From Alnus glutinosa (Eukaryota > Streptophyta > Magnoliopsida > Fagales > Betulaceae), in assembly GCF_958979055.1 (NCBI RefSeq), contig NC_084895.1, forward strand, positions 234,001 to 298,000: a stretch of 64,000 nucleotides of DNA, read 5' to 3'. Below the pieces are notes generated by a model, which saw nothing but the letters and a program-made list of their open reading frames with translations, was not told the origin of the DNA and did not search any database. The translations under genes were made by a program, and so were the position numbers. Below, one piece after another: positions 35,151 to 47,667 of this stretch. How positions within the stretch are numbered: the stretch's first letter is position 1; every line of letters starts with the position of its first letter.

Positions 35151-37240
35151 AATTGCAGTTTAGTAATGGGATATTTAAAAACACAATTAAGCGTTTAGCC
35201 TTTTAAAATTGTGTTTTTTCAAAAAAAAAAACACTACATTGTTTGTGATTTAAAAAATTAGATTTTTTACATTTTTAAATCGCAATATTTTTTGATAAAA
35301 GTACAATTCAAAACGATTCATTTTTTTTTTTCGATTTGGTTTAAAATCACATTTTTTGTATACGAAATCGCATACTCAAATAAATCCTTAATTTATTATT
35401 TATCCTATACATTGCTGCATTGGGCTAGATATTACTTTTGCAGTTTATAAACTTTTTAGTGAATATATATACCATAGGCATGCTATGGGCAAAGTCTTTG
35501 GATGCCTAGCTTAATCGAATAATTTTTATTAGAGAGATATGATATGTTCGTACCCTATGACATAATTATTAACTTTTTTGTTTTTTTTATTAAACAAAAA
35601 ATCACAAAACCATGTAAATGGGTTGGGTCTTATTTTATGTTTTTATTTTTTTATTTTTAACAATAAAAGTCAAGGCAAAATATCATTTCTGAACTAATGC
35701 TATTTAGATCACCTCACCAGCACAAACGATAACAAATCAACATCGATGTGTAGATGGATTTTTATAATTGGTGGAGGGGTTACTTATTGTGCTTCTAATT
35801 AATAAACATAGAGGGGTGATTGCTACACTTCAAGTGCACAACATGCAGCAAACATTTTCCATAAACATACATCTATTTTGCACTAAAATAATAAAAATAA
35901 AATAAATTACAAATTCCAAGAATCGACAACAATAAAGAAGAAGCACAATTAATGTTAATGACATTATTATGATTTAGTAATATTATTCTTAATACTAGTT
36001 TATCGCATTCATTTTATATCAAATTTTATATCGATTGACGTGATGTATATTATATTTGTTAAGTTAAGAATAACTTAACTTTTTATCTTTAACTTCTTCT
36101 TTTTTATAAGCAAGCAAACTACATCTTAATTAAAGCTATTATATATCTGAGCTCTCGTTATCTCTCAAAATGTTTTTTTCTCAACAAATCAGTCATGAAG
36201 CGTTGAAGTCCCAAACCGACTTCCAATGTAATTTATGAAGGAGTAATGCTATATACCATATCCCAGAGACGGATGGAGGGGGGCTGATAGGGGCCATGCT
36301 CCCCCTGTTTAAGGTGGAAAATAAAATTTTAGTTTACTGGTCTTTGTTCATAAGAACTTCTAACTCTATTCCTGCCACACACTTATTTCATTCCTATTTT
36401 ATTGGGTTATGTTTAAAAAAAAATTAAAAGAAGAACACAGTCACATGAGCTCAATAAAATAAGAAGATGTGAGCAGAAGACATTTCATTTCTGTTAATGA
36501 TTATGGAAAAACTGGAACTCGTCAAGTCAGAAAACATGTTGGCAGTGGGGCTGGAAAATTGTTAGGTGGGCTGATTTGTTATCATGCCACCATCTTTTGT
36601 ATTCAATTATTCACATCCATGTCTTCTTTTGGCTGAATATTTAATATTTTTCCTGGATCTATACGCCCCTTATTTATAGAAAGTCGGCGGAAAGCTCAAA
36701 TTCCCCAAAGAGCAAAAAACTTGTGAATAGGATTTTCTTAAATTATTTACCTAAATTTAAGAGATTGTGAGTGACTAATTATAAAATTTATCTGATCGAA
36801 AAAAAATTGGGTTGGCTAATCACTTATCCAGTCAAATGAGTCTTATAAGTGATCTCTCACAATCACATACTTGAATTATTTTAAATTACTTTATAATTTT
36901 TTCAATAAAACAAAAATACCCCTATAAATTTGAGAGAGAAAAAAAAAATTAAAAAAACGAAAATTTTTAATTTCTTTTTTTAAAAAAAAAAAAAAAAAAA
37001 CCTTTTTAATATTTCTTTTAATTTTTAAATTTGGTCATCCTTAGTTTTTATGTATTTATTTATTTATTAATTTTAGTTTTTAGTTTAGTTTCTGTTTTTT
37101 TAATTTTTTTTTGTATTTTATTAATGGTATTTTCATTATTGAAAAACTATTGACATGTTTAATAATTTATGAGACATTGTTCAAATTAAAAATTAAAAAA
37201 GATATTGTCAATTGAATAGTAGGGATGAGGAATTCGCAGA

Positions 37241-37277
<37 letters not shown>

Positions 37278-37502
37278 AAAGTCAAAACGTTTAATTATTA
37301 ATAAATATGGCTTGGTTTAAGGTGGCCATCTAAAGGTCACAATATGCTTATTTCATCTTTGAAAATTTGAAATACAGAAGGGCGTTCCCGATGTTGGAGT
37401 CCGGCCACCCCCACCGTGACGATTGACGACATACTTTGAAACCAACCGCAAAAGCAAACATGAAAGTGACGATGAAACAAACCAAAAAAAAAAAAAAAGC
37501 AA
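35151..37502. other. 5' flank of duplicated unit 3
   Basis: No gene is seen. It starts with the AAAATCGC-type repeat (to about 35390) and then follows the unit 1 order. It includes a damaged old inverted-repeat element (36885-37235) and a (TA)n run at about 37243-37274. Confidence 0.55.
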
Positions 37503-37671
37503 GAATAGTGTTACACAAATTTTCATTTTTTACGCACATTTCTTCACATGTTTAAATGGTTTTTAAAATTATTATCGAATTTCATATGAATTTTTATTGA
37601 ATTTTAATTTAATAGTAGTTTTAAAAATACCTTAGAGGGAAAAAAATAGTGTTAAAATGTAGAATATTATT
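37503..37671. mobile_element. MITE upstream of copy 3 (orthologous to 28304-28486)
   Basis: It occupies the same position relative to the conserved AAAAAGCAAAGCATT as in unit 2. The ends are eroded (GAATAGTGTTACAC versus TAGAATATTATTC). The shared site implies insertion before units 2 and 3 separated. Confidence 0.65.
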
Positions 37672-37849
37672 CAAAAAGCAAAGCATTCACCTTCTCCTTT
37701 CTTTCTCCATCCTCCCTTTCTTCCATGAAACAATCATAAACCCTACGATACAAGCAATAAATTAAGCATCGATCACTCGAAATAGAAAGATTGTCTCTCT
37801 CTCTCTCTCTCTCTCCACAGAAAAACAACAAGACTTGCAAAATTTAACC

Positions 37850-38592
37850 ATGGCTGGGTCTTCCTCTTTCTCTCTCTCTTTTTTATGCTATGATCTAAAT
37901 TCAATTCAGTTCAAATCCATATATTATATAATTTCATTCTGATTTAAATGACGTCATTCATATATCTCTGAAAATCAGAATCTCAATCTGGGTTTTGTTG
38001 ATTTCACACTCAATTCTATTATTATTTTTCTTAAATTCCTTCTCTTTTTCTTCGCAGAGTGACATCAGCGTCAACCTCTGCACCGACGACGACGAGCGTG
38101 CACGTGACCGCCCTGGACGGCATCGTCAACGCGAACTCGCTCTTCTCCATCGCTGTCTTCGTGGGGCTCTCCCTCACCACCCCTAACCAGCAAAGCCTGG
38201 GGAACAACACGGCCTGCAACGCCGGTGTCGACATGGTGAGGAAGCTGGTAGTCTTCGAGGTCGTCTCCTTCAGCTTCTTCCTCTTCTCCTCCCTTGTTGC
38301 CCAGGGCCTGAAGCTGGCAATCAACCTGCTCAACAGCAAGGACGTCGACGAGGCCTTCCGCTCCCACATCAACCTCAAAGTCCTCAGGCTCGGCATGCTG
38401 GGCTCCGCCACCGGCTCCGTCATGGGCTGCTTGTTCCTCATGCTGTCCATGGTCAACGTCATCCAGATCCGGTTGGGGTTGTTGTCGTGCGGTAGTAAAT
38501 CCGCTATCCATGCGGTGGCGGCGTTGATTATCTTGGTTTCCTCCGCTCTTGTAGTTTATATTTCTACTGCCTATTATGCTTTTTTGCACTGA
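37850..38592 (+). CDS. Four-helix membrane protein (MEE60-like family), copy 3, N-terminally shortened
   Basis: Exons 37850-37857 and 38058-38592 give 180 aa. Exon 1 reads ATG GCT GG, so residue 2 is Ala instead of Asp. After the TTCGCAG acceptor the exon begins directly with A GTG ACA TCA. The 39 nt that encode S-E-x-P-Y-x-K-D-x-x-F-E-R in the other copies are missing, but the frame is kept and the acceptor stays intact. The four helices and the N-L-L-N-S-K-D-V-D-E loop are unchanged, and no stop occurs. The protein may work with a shorter cytoplasmic tail, or an alternative start could be used. The leader keeps AAACCCTA. Confidence 0.8.
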
Positions 38593-40608
38593 TTTTGAAA
38601 TCTCTCTCTCTCTGTATGTATATACGTGTGTGTGTTTGCGCTAATTAAGTCCTCCTTGGTTAATGGAATGAGCATAATGTTGGCCTGATTTTGGTTTGGA
38701 AATTTGGCTCAATTGAGCTCATTGTTGAAGTTGCCATCATTTTTATTTGGTAATTAGCTTACTAATTAATGTTTGTTAACACACTTTGAGGATAAGATTA
38801 ATTTGATATGAGTGCTTGACCTGGTCGAGATTTGGTTGAAATTCAAATAGAGGATTAGTTTGAGATGAGATTAAAATTTTCCCAGTTGATTATGACTTAC
38901 TACTTAGGGAATGTGTTAGCTTAATCGACTAGATTGCTTATGTTTAGATCTACCTAGCTAAATGTCATATAAGTGTCCATCAAAAAATGATGTGACTTTT
39001 AAAATCACCATTGAGCGTGTGATGAGTAATTCTAATAGTACATTAAGTGTCCATAAAAAAATAAGGTGACTTTTAAGATCACCATTTGATCAATCACATG
39101 TCCAATGGTGATTTTAAATGCCACCTCATTTTTTGATCAAAAAATGAGATGGCATTTAATATCACCATTTGATCAAAATTATCATTTAATCAATCACATG
39201 CTCCATAGTGATTTTAAATGCCACCTCATTTTTTAATGGACACTTAATGTACATGTAGAATTACTCGCGTGTGATTGATCAAATAGTGATTTTGATCAAA
39301 TGATGATTTTAAAAGCCACCTCATTTTTTGATAAATATTTGATGGATACTTATATGAAATTTATAATTACTCTAACTAGATTGGATACTTTGGTGACCTT
39401 CAGATAATTGATTTCCTTGGCATCATATTGAAATGAGGCACAACGCTACATATCACACAAACATTTTACAAAGCTAACGTGGCAAGGTTTAGTAATCCTT
39501 GGGATCAACTCATTTATCACATCTATTTCACACCGGCTAACGTGACTGTTTTAAGTGATTTTTCTTTTGTTTAATATGAGAATTCACTTCAAACACACAA
39601 CGTTAATCGGTATGCAATGGATAGCACTGCTCTTGGGAAAAACAAGGGAGAACCTGCAACTATGGAGATGCTCGAAAAGCAACAAGGGAAAAGGGGCTAT
39701 GGCATTTGTCCTTGTGGGAATAGGATCCTCTTGACTCTTGAGGATCCTATTCCCATAACAAAAGGCTAAACCCCTAAATCCAGATAGCATAGTTGAAAAT
39801 AATATAGAGAAAGATTAGCAGAACTCCGTTGAGATGGAAGGATGACATATAAATTAAGATTTCATTAAGATAGAATTCTTTCACATTCGCTCTCCGAATT
39901 GAACATAATTTGGCTAATTCTATAGAAATGGCAAGTGTGCCTGATTCTGCACCTATTTTCTTTGTGAACCTGTCTGAATTACATACAATTTAGATAGCTA
40001 ATTTGAGGGTCGTACCTCACTCGAATTTTTTAATCCAAGACGGGATTCAAATCAGAGTAATTTGCAATTCGACAATAAATGTGACTCTATTCTCACATGC
40101 TTGAGCAAGTAGGCGGTACGTTCGATAACTATTCAAACAAATAAGATTCATAAAAAAATCTCTCATATTTACTATTTAAATGGTTAACTATCCGAACAAC
40201 CAAATTTCTAAAATTCTCTATCCATATAATGGGTTGCGTCATGGTGGAGGGTGCTGGCCATGTTTTTAACCAAAGGGTCGTTGAAGGTTATATGGATCTT
40301 AAAGAGAAGGAAGAAAATCTAGTCTAATTTAAAACTAATTAAAGAGACCAAAAAATAATCTCCAGTAATTGAAAATATATAAATGTAGAGTGATGTTAAG
40401 GTATTGGAACATTTCAAAGGTATCCTTCCCAAGGATCATAATAGCTAAGTGTCACATCAAGCTTTAATACAAAAATTGATTGAAAAAATTCAAACGATAA
40501 AACGCAGTTCTCCTCTCCAACATCATTGAAATATCTTAGGGATTTAATATATGATGTTTGGTGGGCCTCCCACAGGAAATCAACATTTGGATGCTTGTTT
40601 AGAGATTT
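38593..40608. other. 3' flank of duplicated unit 3
   Basis: No gene is seen. The order matches unit 2, including the MITE at 38960-39373 and GCAACTATGGAGATGCTCG near 39655. Confidence 0.55.
38960..39373. mobile_element. MITE downstream of copy 3, with extra internal subrepeats
   Basis: It has the same element and position as 30019-30286 but is ~145 bp longer. The ATTTTAAATGCCACCTCATT unit and its complement are repeated inside. The outermost GAGTAATTCT of the left end is missing. Confidence 0.65.
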
Positions 40609-40938
40609 TTTTTTTTATTTTTTTTTATGTGCTATCATTAATACTAAAAAGGCTCGGAAGCAAAATGATTTGACTTAAAAAATAATTGTTTAAACAAAAT
40701 ACAAACCTTACAAGAACAACAATTGAACTTCTCTTTACATTAACACACGCTCTACATAAGAAAAGATGGCCGATCTAACTACAAGCTAGTAGATATTTTA
40801 AAAGCATTTGAGCAATATAAAGGTAGACTGTGACCGGAAAAATAAGAAGAATACGTAACAAAACAAACAAAAAAACCCAACTCAAGCCGGTGGCAGGCCA
40901 GAGGCTGTCTTCGTTAGAAAACGGCACGTGTAGAGATT
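40609..40938 (-). mobile_element. Retroposon (SINE or truncated LINE) with poly-A tail
   Basis: The insertion is absent at the same site in units 1 and 4. It starts on the plus strand with a T-rich run (poly-A on the minus strand) and is flanked by an 11-bp duplication TTTAGAGATTT (40598-40608 and 40939-40949). No clear A/B boxes or reverse-transcriptase frame are seen, so SINE versus 5'-truncated LINE is undecided. Confidence 0.65.
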
Positions 40939-41153
40939 TTTAGAGATTTAACTGCCAATAATACTTGTGGTTTCAACTGACATTCTCTTCGACCTTCTAC
41001 TTGCCTTACATGCACCTTCTTCCAGAAGTTTCCCATATATCATCTCAATTTGCTCTACTTGTACGTACGCCTTGCACTTTTATCCAAAGGGAACCTTGGT
41101 CTCACTATGTTTAATATCATTCATAAATTTGACATGAACAAGGCATTAAATTA

Positions 41154-41605
41154 AGAAAGAATTTTATTTATAATTTTTGAATTTTTACACCTTTTGAAAT
41201 AAGGTACTTAAAATTTTAAAACGTTTCAATTTAGGGTATGCATTTTTTAAAAAAATTTTAATCTCTGCCTTCCATTAGAATTTTCCATTAAATTATGTCA
41301 AAATTTTCAAAATACTTCTCCTTATTTTTAGGAAAAAAAAATTGCTAAGATCTAAGTGTTAGGTTATAATTTAACGGAATTTGCAAAATTACTCATGCCT
41401 AAATCTTTGAAAAAATTTATAATTTTTTTAAAAAAATAAACACGGTGGTATTTTGAAAATTTTGAAAATTTAACAGAAAATTCTAACAGATGACTGAGAT
41501 TGAAACTTTCTTAAAAATTGATACCCTAAATTGAGACGTTTTAAATTTTAAGTACTTTCTTTTAAAAGAGGTGAAAGTTCATGAGTTATAAATAAATTTT
41601 TCTCT
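41154..41605. mobile_element. 452-bp MITE with long terminal inverted repeats
   Basis: Inverted arms of ~140 bp (AGAAAGAATTTTATTTATAA... against its complement ending AAATAAATTTTTCTCT) contain AATTTAGGGTAT and its complement. AAATTA lies on both sides. Empty sites are seen in unit 1 (near 14000) and unit 2 (near 32990), which read AAATTAGAGGAT without interruption. Confidence 0.75.
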
Positions 41606-42140
41606 AAAATTAGAGGATTAAGCTTTAGTGTAATGACAGAGAATGCATTTCATCGGCATTGGTAAAGTTATTATAAGGACCAGGATAACAATAACAATTT
41701 TCCTATAAATGTTTCATTATCGCCCGACTCATTTGCACATTAGATTGTTTCCTCTCGAATCCAATATGTCAAGGAATTTGCAAAAATACCCATGCTTAAA
41801 TCTTTAAAAAAAATTATAATTTTTTTTAAAAAAAAAATAAATATAGTGATATTTTGAGAATTTTGACAGGATTTAACAGAAAATTCTAACGGATGACTGA
41901 GATTGAAATTTTCTTAAAAATGGATACCCTAAATTGAGACGTTTTAAATTTTAAGTACCTTCTTTCAAAAAGAATAAAAGTTCATGAGTTATAAGTAAAA
42001 TTCTCCTTAAAATTAGAGGATTCAGTTTTAGTGTAATAACATAGAATCCATTTCATCGGGGTTGGTAAAGTTATTTTAAGGGCCAGGATAACAATAGCAA
42101 TTTTCCTATAAATGTTTCATTATCGCACGTACGTTAATGC
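41370..42140. repeat. Tandem ~390-bp duplication covering half the MITE plus flank
   Basis: The segment from GCCTAAATCTTTGAAAAAAT through the right MITE arm to AATGTTTCATTATCGC (about 41393-41722) is repeated at about 41790-42127. The second copy has diverged slightly and has only the right MITE arm. Confidence 0.7.
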
Positions 42141-42589
42141 TTAACCTCCACAAAAACACATGCACTAGAACAAAATTGGCTTTTACAAACATATCATATT
42201 TGTTGCTAAAAGTTTTTAGCAACAACAAATTGCCGTTGCCAACGTTGTTGACTTGTTTCTCTAAGGTGTTACTTTTTAAAAAAAAAAAGAATATGATTTG
42301 ATTTCTTGTAAATAAATTTAAAAACATATACGAAGGTATTCTAAATTTGAATTTGATTCCTTTTTCTTTGGCACCAAAGAAGGTAATAACAATTAAAAAC
42401 AAGTAGGATCCGGTATCCGGATCAAGATCTTTACAATTGTTTGATCGAGTAAATGGTCGTTGGATAGTCTAATTTTTATTTGGTCAGGTGGGTCCCATAA
42501 ATGGTATTTCACAATCACATGCCCAGATTCTCTACACTTCGAGCAAATAATTGTAGACGATTCTAATCCCCAATATAATATCCACCCAG
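42141..42589. other. Junction between unit 3 and the next module B
   Basis: No gene is seen. AT-rich sequence contains an inverted ACAACAAATTGCCGTTGCCAA motif, related to the GCAACAAATTGCTGTTGCCA at 33185. Confidence 0.4.
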
Positions 42590-43028
42590 AACATGCACCT
42601 CATGGCTGGTGTTGCATGCTGTAATTGGACTCAAGGAGAGGCCCAATTGCAAGAAGAGACATGGGGCCTCATTGAGACCCCACTATCGTCAATTTTTGAA
42701 TTTTTCCCCTTCTCTGTTTTTCTGAAAGAGAAATGCTACACTTAAAAAAATAAAAAAATTCCAAACTCTACTTTCCAAATTATGTGTCACAATTCTTTGC
42801 CGCCATCAATGAAGCCTATGTTGTGCTAGCATCATCGCAAGACTGGAATATAGTTTTTTTGCTACTTATTTGCTTTATTTGTAGTGCATTTTATTGTGCA
42901 CATTATATAACGGTTGTAACCCAATGTGCCGCTTCTAACCTCATGTTTGGAAGCATCGGTCTCCCATTCTCACTTCTCTTCAGATCAAGAATAAGAAATA
43001 CCCCATCTATATGGTTTTCCATATTGGC

Positions 43029-43059
<31 letters not shown>

Positions 43060-43673
43060 TCGGCCAAGAACCATGCTTAGATCTATTAATGGTCTTAGTA
43101 AAATGGATTGGGCAGAGCATACTTATCTTTTGAATGGTTAAATAATGAATATAACACGTAATAAACTTTCATTAGGCATTATTGGAATGAAATATGATAC
43201 GTTTAAGTTGTTTATAATGTTTATATAACTTTTATAAAACTTCAACAATTTTTTTTTATTTTTTTAAATCAACCATTAGATATGTAAGATTCACGTGTAG
43301 AAAAACAAATCCAATAATTAATTTAAAAAAATATTGTATAAAAGTTATACAAAAATTATAAACCTATCATATCTCTATTGAAATTCACAAGGAGCCCAAA
43401 AATTATAAACCTCTTCTATTCTCTCTCTCTCTCTCTCTCTCTCTTAAATTTTGTTTCTATGTACTCATTAGATGATTTTGCTGATTTTGGTTGAATTTAG
43501 GGATTTCCGGTGAGTGTCTCTAATTTATACCTTGGTAATTAAGGCACTCAATGACCAATCTCGGGTTTTTTTGTAGGTTCTTGTATTGAATGTGGAAATT
43601 ATTGGTTGTAAAATTTGTATAGATTCTCATGTTAAGATTGCATCATCGTGTACATGCTATTAACACGTACAGT

Positions 43674-43718
<45 letters not shown>

Positions 43719-44460
43719 TATATCATGTAATTTAGTTATAGGAAAGTCGTGCACACGGTTGCATTAGTTTATGTATAGCATTTGACACATACCAGTTACT
43801 CATGTATGCATAGAATTTCACTTGTATACCGACTTAACATCATACATGCATGCATGCATGCCTATACATGCAGAAATTTTACAAAACAAGACGTGTACAG
43901 TCAATTATGACTTGGGATTGTGTGTGCTTGAGTGTTTTATATGTATTCCTCCAATCGGTTGAAAGAAAAAGAATTGACATGTACATAAATATGCAGATTT
44001 TTGAGAAACAAATTTTTTTTTTTTTTTTTGATAAATAATCTATTTTATATCCTGTTGAACCTGATTCATGGGAAAATGTAATTTGTAGCTTATTTTCATT
44101 TATAATGAAGTATATGCAAAATTTTCTTGAATCAACTAAATTAAACTGAAGGAGAATTTGTGGGTTGGCTCCTTTGATTAAGTTTTAAAAACCAGCTGGT
44201 CTAGTACTTACTGATCGATAGTTGGTAATTAATTGCTGAAGTATCATCATATGCATTAGTGTATATATATATATATATACACTAACCTCGATCTGGAAGT
44301 TCTATTGCTGCTTGATTGCTGGCTCTTGAGAACTAAAGACAATATGCATGGATTGTATCTTGATAGTACGTTTGACAACTTGTAGAGCTATCTGCTAATT
44401 AATGATTCTTTGTTCAATAAAAATTCAATCATTTATCTAAAAGGAAAAAGTGGTCAAATC
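42590..44460. repeat. Module B, second copy
   Basis: It is homologous to 24820-26470. It lacks the central MITE and carries a different insertion of ~600 bp (42750-43400) that includes a poly-A run at 43031-43057 and sequence similar to 2850-2960. (CT)n at 43422-43444 and (GA)n at 43677-43716 are variable between copies. No coding frame is seen. Confidence 0.55.
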
Positions 44461-46640
44461 GAATATTGTTCTATAAAGGAGATGACATATTTTGTAAAAG
44501 ATGAGATCTGTGTGTAAAAGTTCAACAAGCCCAAAAAGAAGAAAAAGGTTGAGCATATTCTTGTAAACATGGAAGGGATTTTTTTTGGAAAAGATGCATA
44601 TATATGTGCTATGCTCTTTATTAGTCACGAATCCCAAGTTGGTAGCACATTAAGATGGGTCTGAAATAAAATGATGCAAAAAAAAAAAATGTTGTTTTAG
44701 CTAGCATCTAAAATATATGTTTTTAAAATAGCAGTGGCATTGAAATATAATTAATTGAGTTGAATTTCATTGATTTCCATTTTCTTCAAAACAGGTAAAT
44801 TAAGCTTGCCTACTTTTTAAACTGAATTCTGTCATGATTTGGTGATGATGATTCGGTGTGCATGATGATTGGTAGGGATCAAAATTCCTTACAATTTTAA
44901 AAAAATTTGAGATTCTCAAATTTTTATCTCAAATTTCTTTGAAATCAATCCATTTTTTAAATATCGAAATGACATGAAAAATACTATATATTAAAGATAT
45001 GACATGTTAACAATGAAACCGAAAAAAAAAATAAAATAAAAAATAAAAAATAAAAAATCATTCCAAAATGTTTTTTCTTTACTTTTGAAATGACGCTTAT
45101 TTTTTACTAAATCGAAAGACAATTTTTTGCTCAAAACTTTTATACGACATAAAGTGTAAGAAAAAACATTTTGGAATGATTTTTTTTTTGTTTCATTGTT
45201 AACATGTCATATCTTTATTATGTAGCATTTTTCACGTCATTTCGAAGTAAAAAACGGCTTGATTTCAAATACGATTGCCCTGGGAATCAAAAAATGTTTC
45301 ATTTGACAGGAAGGAAGTTTGTTTATTAAAGAAAAGAGAAAACTGAGTTTTTTTGTGCTAAAAAGCTGATGAAAAATCCTACTAGATCTAGAAGAAGGAA
45401 GTAGCTCTTTTGATCACAGGGTTGATTTAGTACTTACGAATTTACTTATCATGTTGATATTATTATTTTGTTGTGTTTACTTATTGAGGTTTTAGTGATC
45501 TGGTTATTGGACAGGGGGACTAAAAGTTTAAAGTTTTTCTGCTGCTCCAACTTTATCAAATGTGTATTTTACTCCTTTCCGCTGTGAATTTCAAACAAGT
45601 TTAGTTCACACCTTGAGGTTTTCCCCTTTATTGTGGATTAGAAGTCGGGGGTGACAGGGACTTGGCAAATTTTTGGCAGGGGGGTGGGGGAGATTGATAC
45701 AATCTTTAGTTTGGGGGACATTACAAATTGAGTGGTAGTTTGAGGTAATATGTATACTTTTCCCTCTTTTGTTTTTTCTTTTTTACCATTTTAGTGTTTT
45801 GTGTGCTGATCGAGGATATTCGGAATATGTATTGGCCAAATGTAATGTTGGTCTATGGTTGATGGATTTGTTTTGAGGTTGTATATTTATTTTGGGTTGA
45901 TATTAATGTTACTGATTGTAGAAAGTTTGCTGAGGTATTCTGGGTAGTTGAAAATTTTGATATGGCCAGTTATGGAGAAGTTGTAGTTAAAAATTTTGGA
46001 TATGTTGGGTGTTGTTATAATGAAGTGATCTTGATGGAAACCCTATTTTGAAGACCTATGACTTGGTCGCTGTTCGGCCCTTGAACCGGACCGTCTTCGA
46101 CCAGGCATGTGAGAAATTGGAGGTTTGTTTATGTTCTGTTTGGTTACCTAGAAAGTTGAGGAAAATAGAAGAGAAATATAGCATTATCAACTAATTTCTA
46201 TTTGAATTACCATTTTTTCACTGAATGATGGTTTTATTGATGTCGTTTTTGGATCACCTAGGTAGATATAATCGCAATTAATTTCTCAGAGAAGCTGCCT
46301 TTCCGATTGAAGCTGCCTATATATGGTCAAACAAGGAGGCAAATGATATTACAATCTTATCGTTAGATGTCCAAACAAGGAGGCAAATGATATCCAATGC
46401 TAAGGTGGGACTTCCAAACTTTGTCTGTGGAACTTAATTTTCTTGAAAAAACTTACTATAGGAATCTTTTATGTTAGTTTATCTTAAAGAGAGTTTGTTT
46501 CGAAAAAGAGATCGAAATAAGGTCCAAACCTGAGCTTCTTCTTGATATGTATATGTTATTAAATTGGTTTGTTTTGTTTCTGATGACAGGGCATTAGTAT
46601 GTGTTATTCTTGGTTGATGTGGTTTTGGTTTGTAAAATTT
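44461..46640. other. Intergenic DNA between units 3 and 4
   Basis: No gene is recognised. Apart from the palindrome at 44965-45244, the DNA is T-rich and unlike the units. Confidence 0.4.
44965..45244. repeat. Long hairpin element
   Basis: Arms begin CGAAATGACATGAAAAAT and end ATTTTTCACGTCATTTCG. They continue inward through GATATGACATGTTAACAATG to AATCATTCCAAAATGTTTTT, ~110 bp per arm with a ~70-bp loop. It looks like a MITE or foldback element. No clear target duplication is seen. Confidence 0.65.
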
Positions 46641-47667
46641 GAACGAGTAGAGAACATCTTTGGTAGTGTATATATATGGGAGAGAATTTATATAAGATCA
46701 ATATGTGGATTAGGTGATTGGGTATTTCAAAATGTACTAGACAAATGAATTTTATATAGGCTCTTTCATAATGCATAGATTATCGTATATTTTGTTTACT
46801 GCAGATTGCAAAAGGACCTCTAAAGCTAACAAATTATATACAGGGAAAAAGGTCTACATACCCCCCTCAAACTATCACTTAATTGAAAATATCATTCCAG
46901 ACTATCAAAAAATTATCAATGTCTCTCACGGCAAACGAAAAAGACAAAAATGACTTCATAATTTTTTCAATAAAACAAAAATATCCCTATAAATTCAAAA
47001 AAAAAAATATAGGAAAAAATTAAAATAGGAAAATTTTTAATTTCTTTAAAAAAAATAAGTTTTTTTTTTTTTAAAAAAAAAAAACCTTTTTAATATTTAT
47101 TTTAATTTTTAAATTTGGCCATCCTTAGTTTTTATGTATTTATTTATTTTATTTTTTAGTTTAGTATTTGTTTTTAAAATTTTTTGTATTTTTTTTATTT
47201 TATTAAATGTATTTTCGTTATTGGAAAAACATTGACATTTTTGAAAATTTATAGAATATTGTCCAAATTAAAAATTTAAAAAGATATTTTTAGTTGGATA
47301 GTAGTACGAGGAATATGTAGACTTTACGGGATTATATATATAAAGTCAAAACGTTTAATTATTAGTAAATATGGTTTGGTTTGGTTTAAGGTGGCCATCA
47401 AAAGGTCACAATATGCTTATTTCATCTTTGAAATACAGAAGGGCGTTCCCGATATGATGTTGGAGTCCACCCCACCATGACGATTGACGGCCAACCGCAA
47501 AAGCAAACACGAAACAACCAGAAAAGCAAAGCATTCCCCTTCCCCTTTCTTCCAGAAAATAATCATAAATCCTACGATACAAGCAATAAAATAAGCATCA
47601 CTCACAATAGAAAGATTGTCTCTCTCTCTCTCCACAGAAAAACAACAAAGACTTGCAAGATTTAACC
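46641..47667. other. 5' flank of duplicated unit 4
   Basis: No gene is seen. Homology with the other units begins around GGGAGAGAATTTATATAAGA (46678) and includes the old inverted-repeat element at about 46852-47330. The MITE of units 2 and 3 is absent. The telo-box-like motif is changed to AAATCCTA (47567-47574). Confidence 0.55.
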
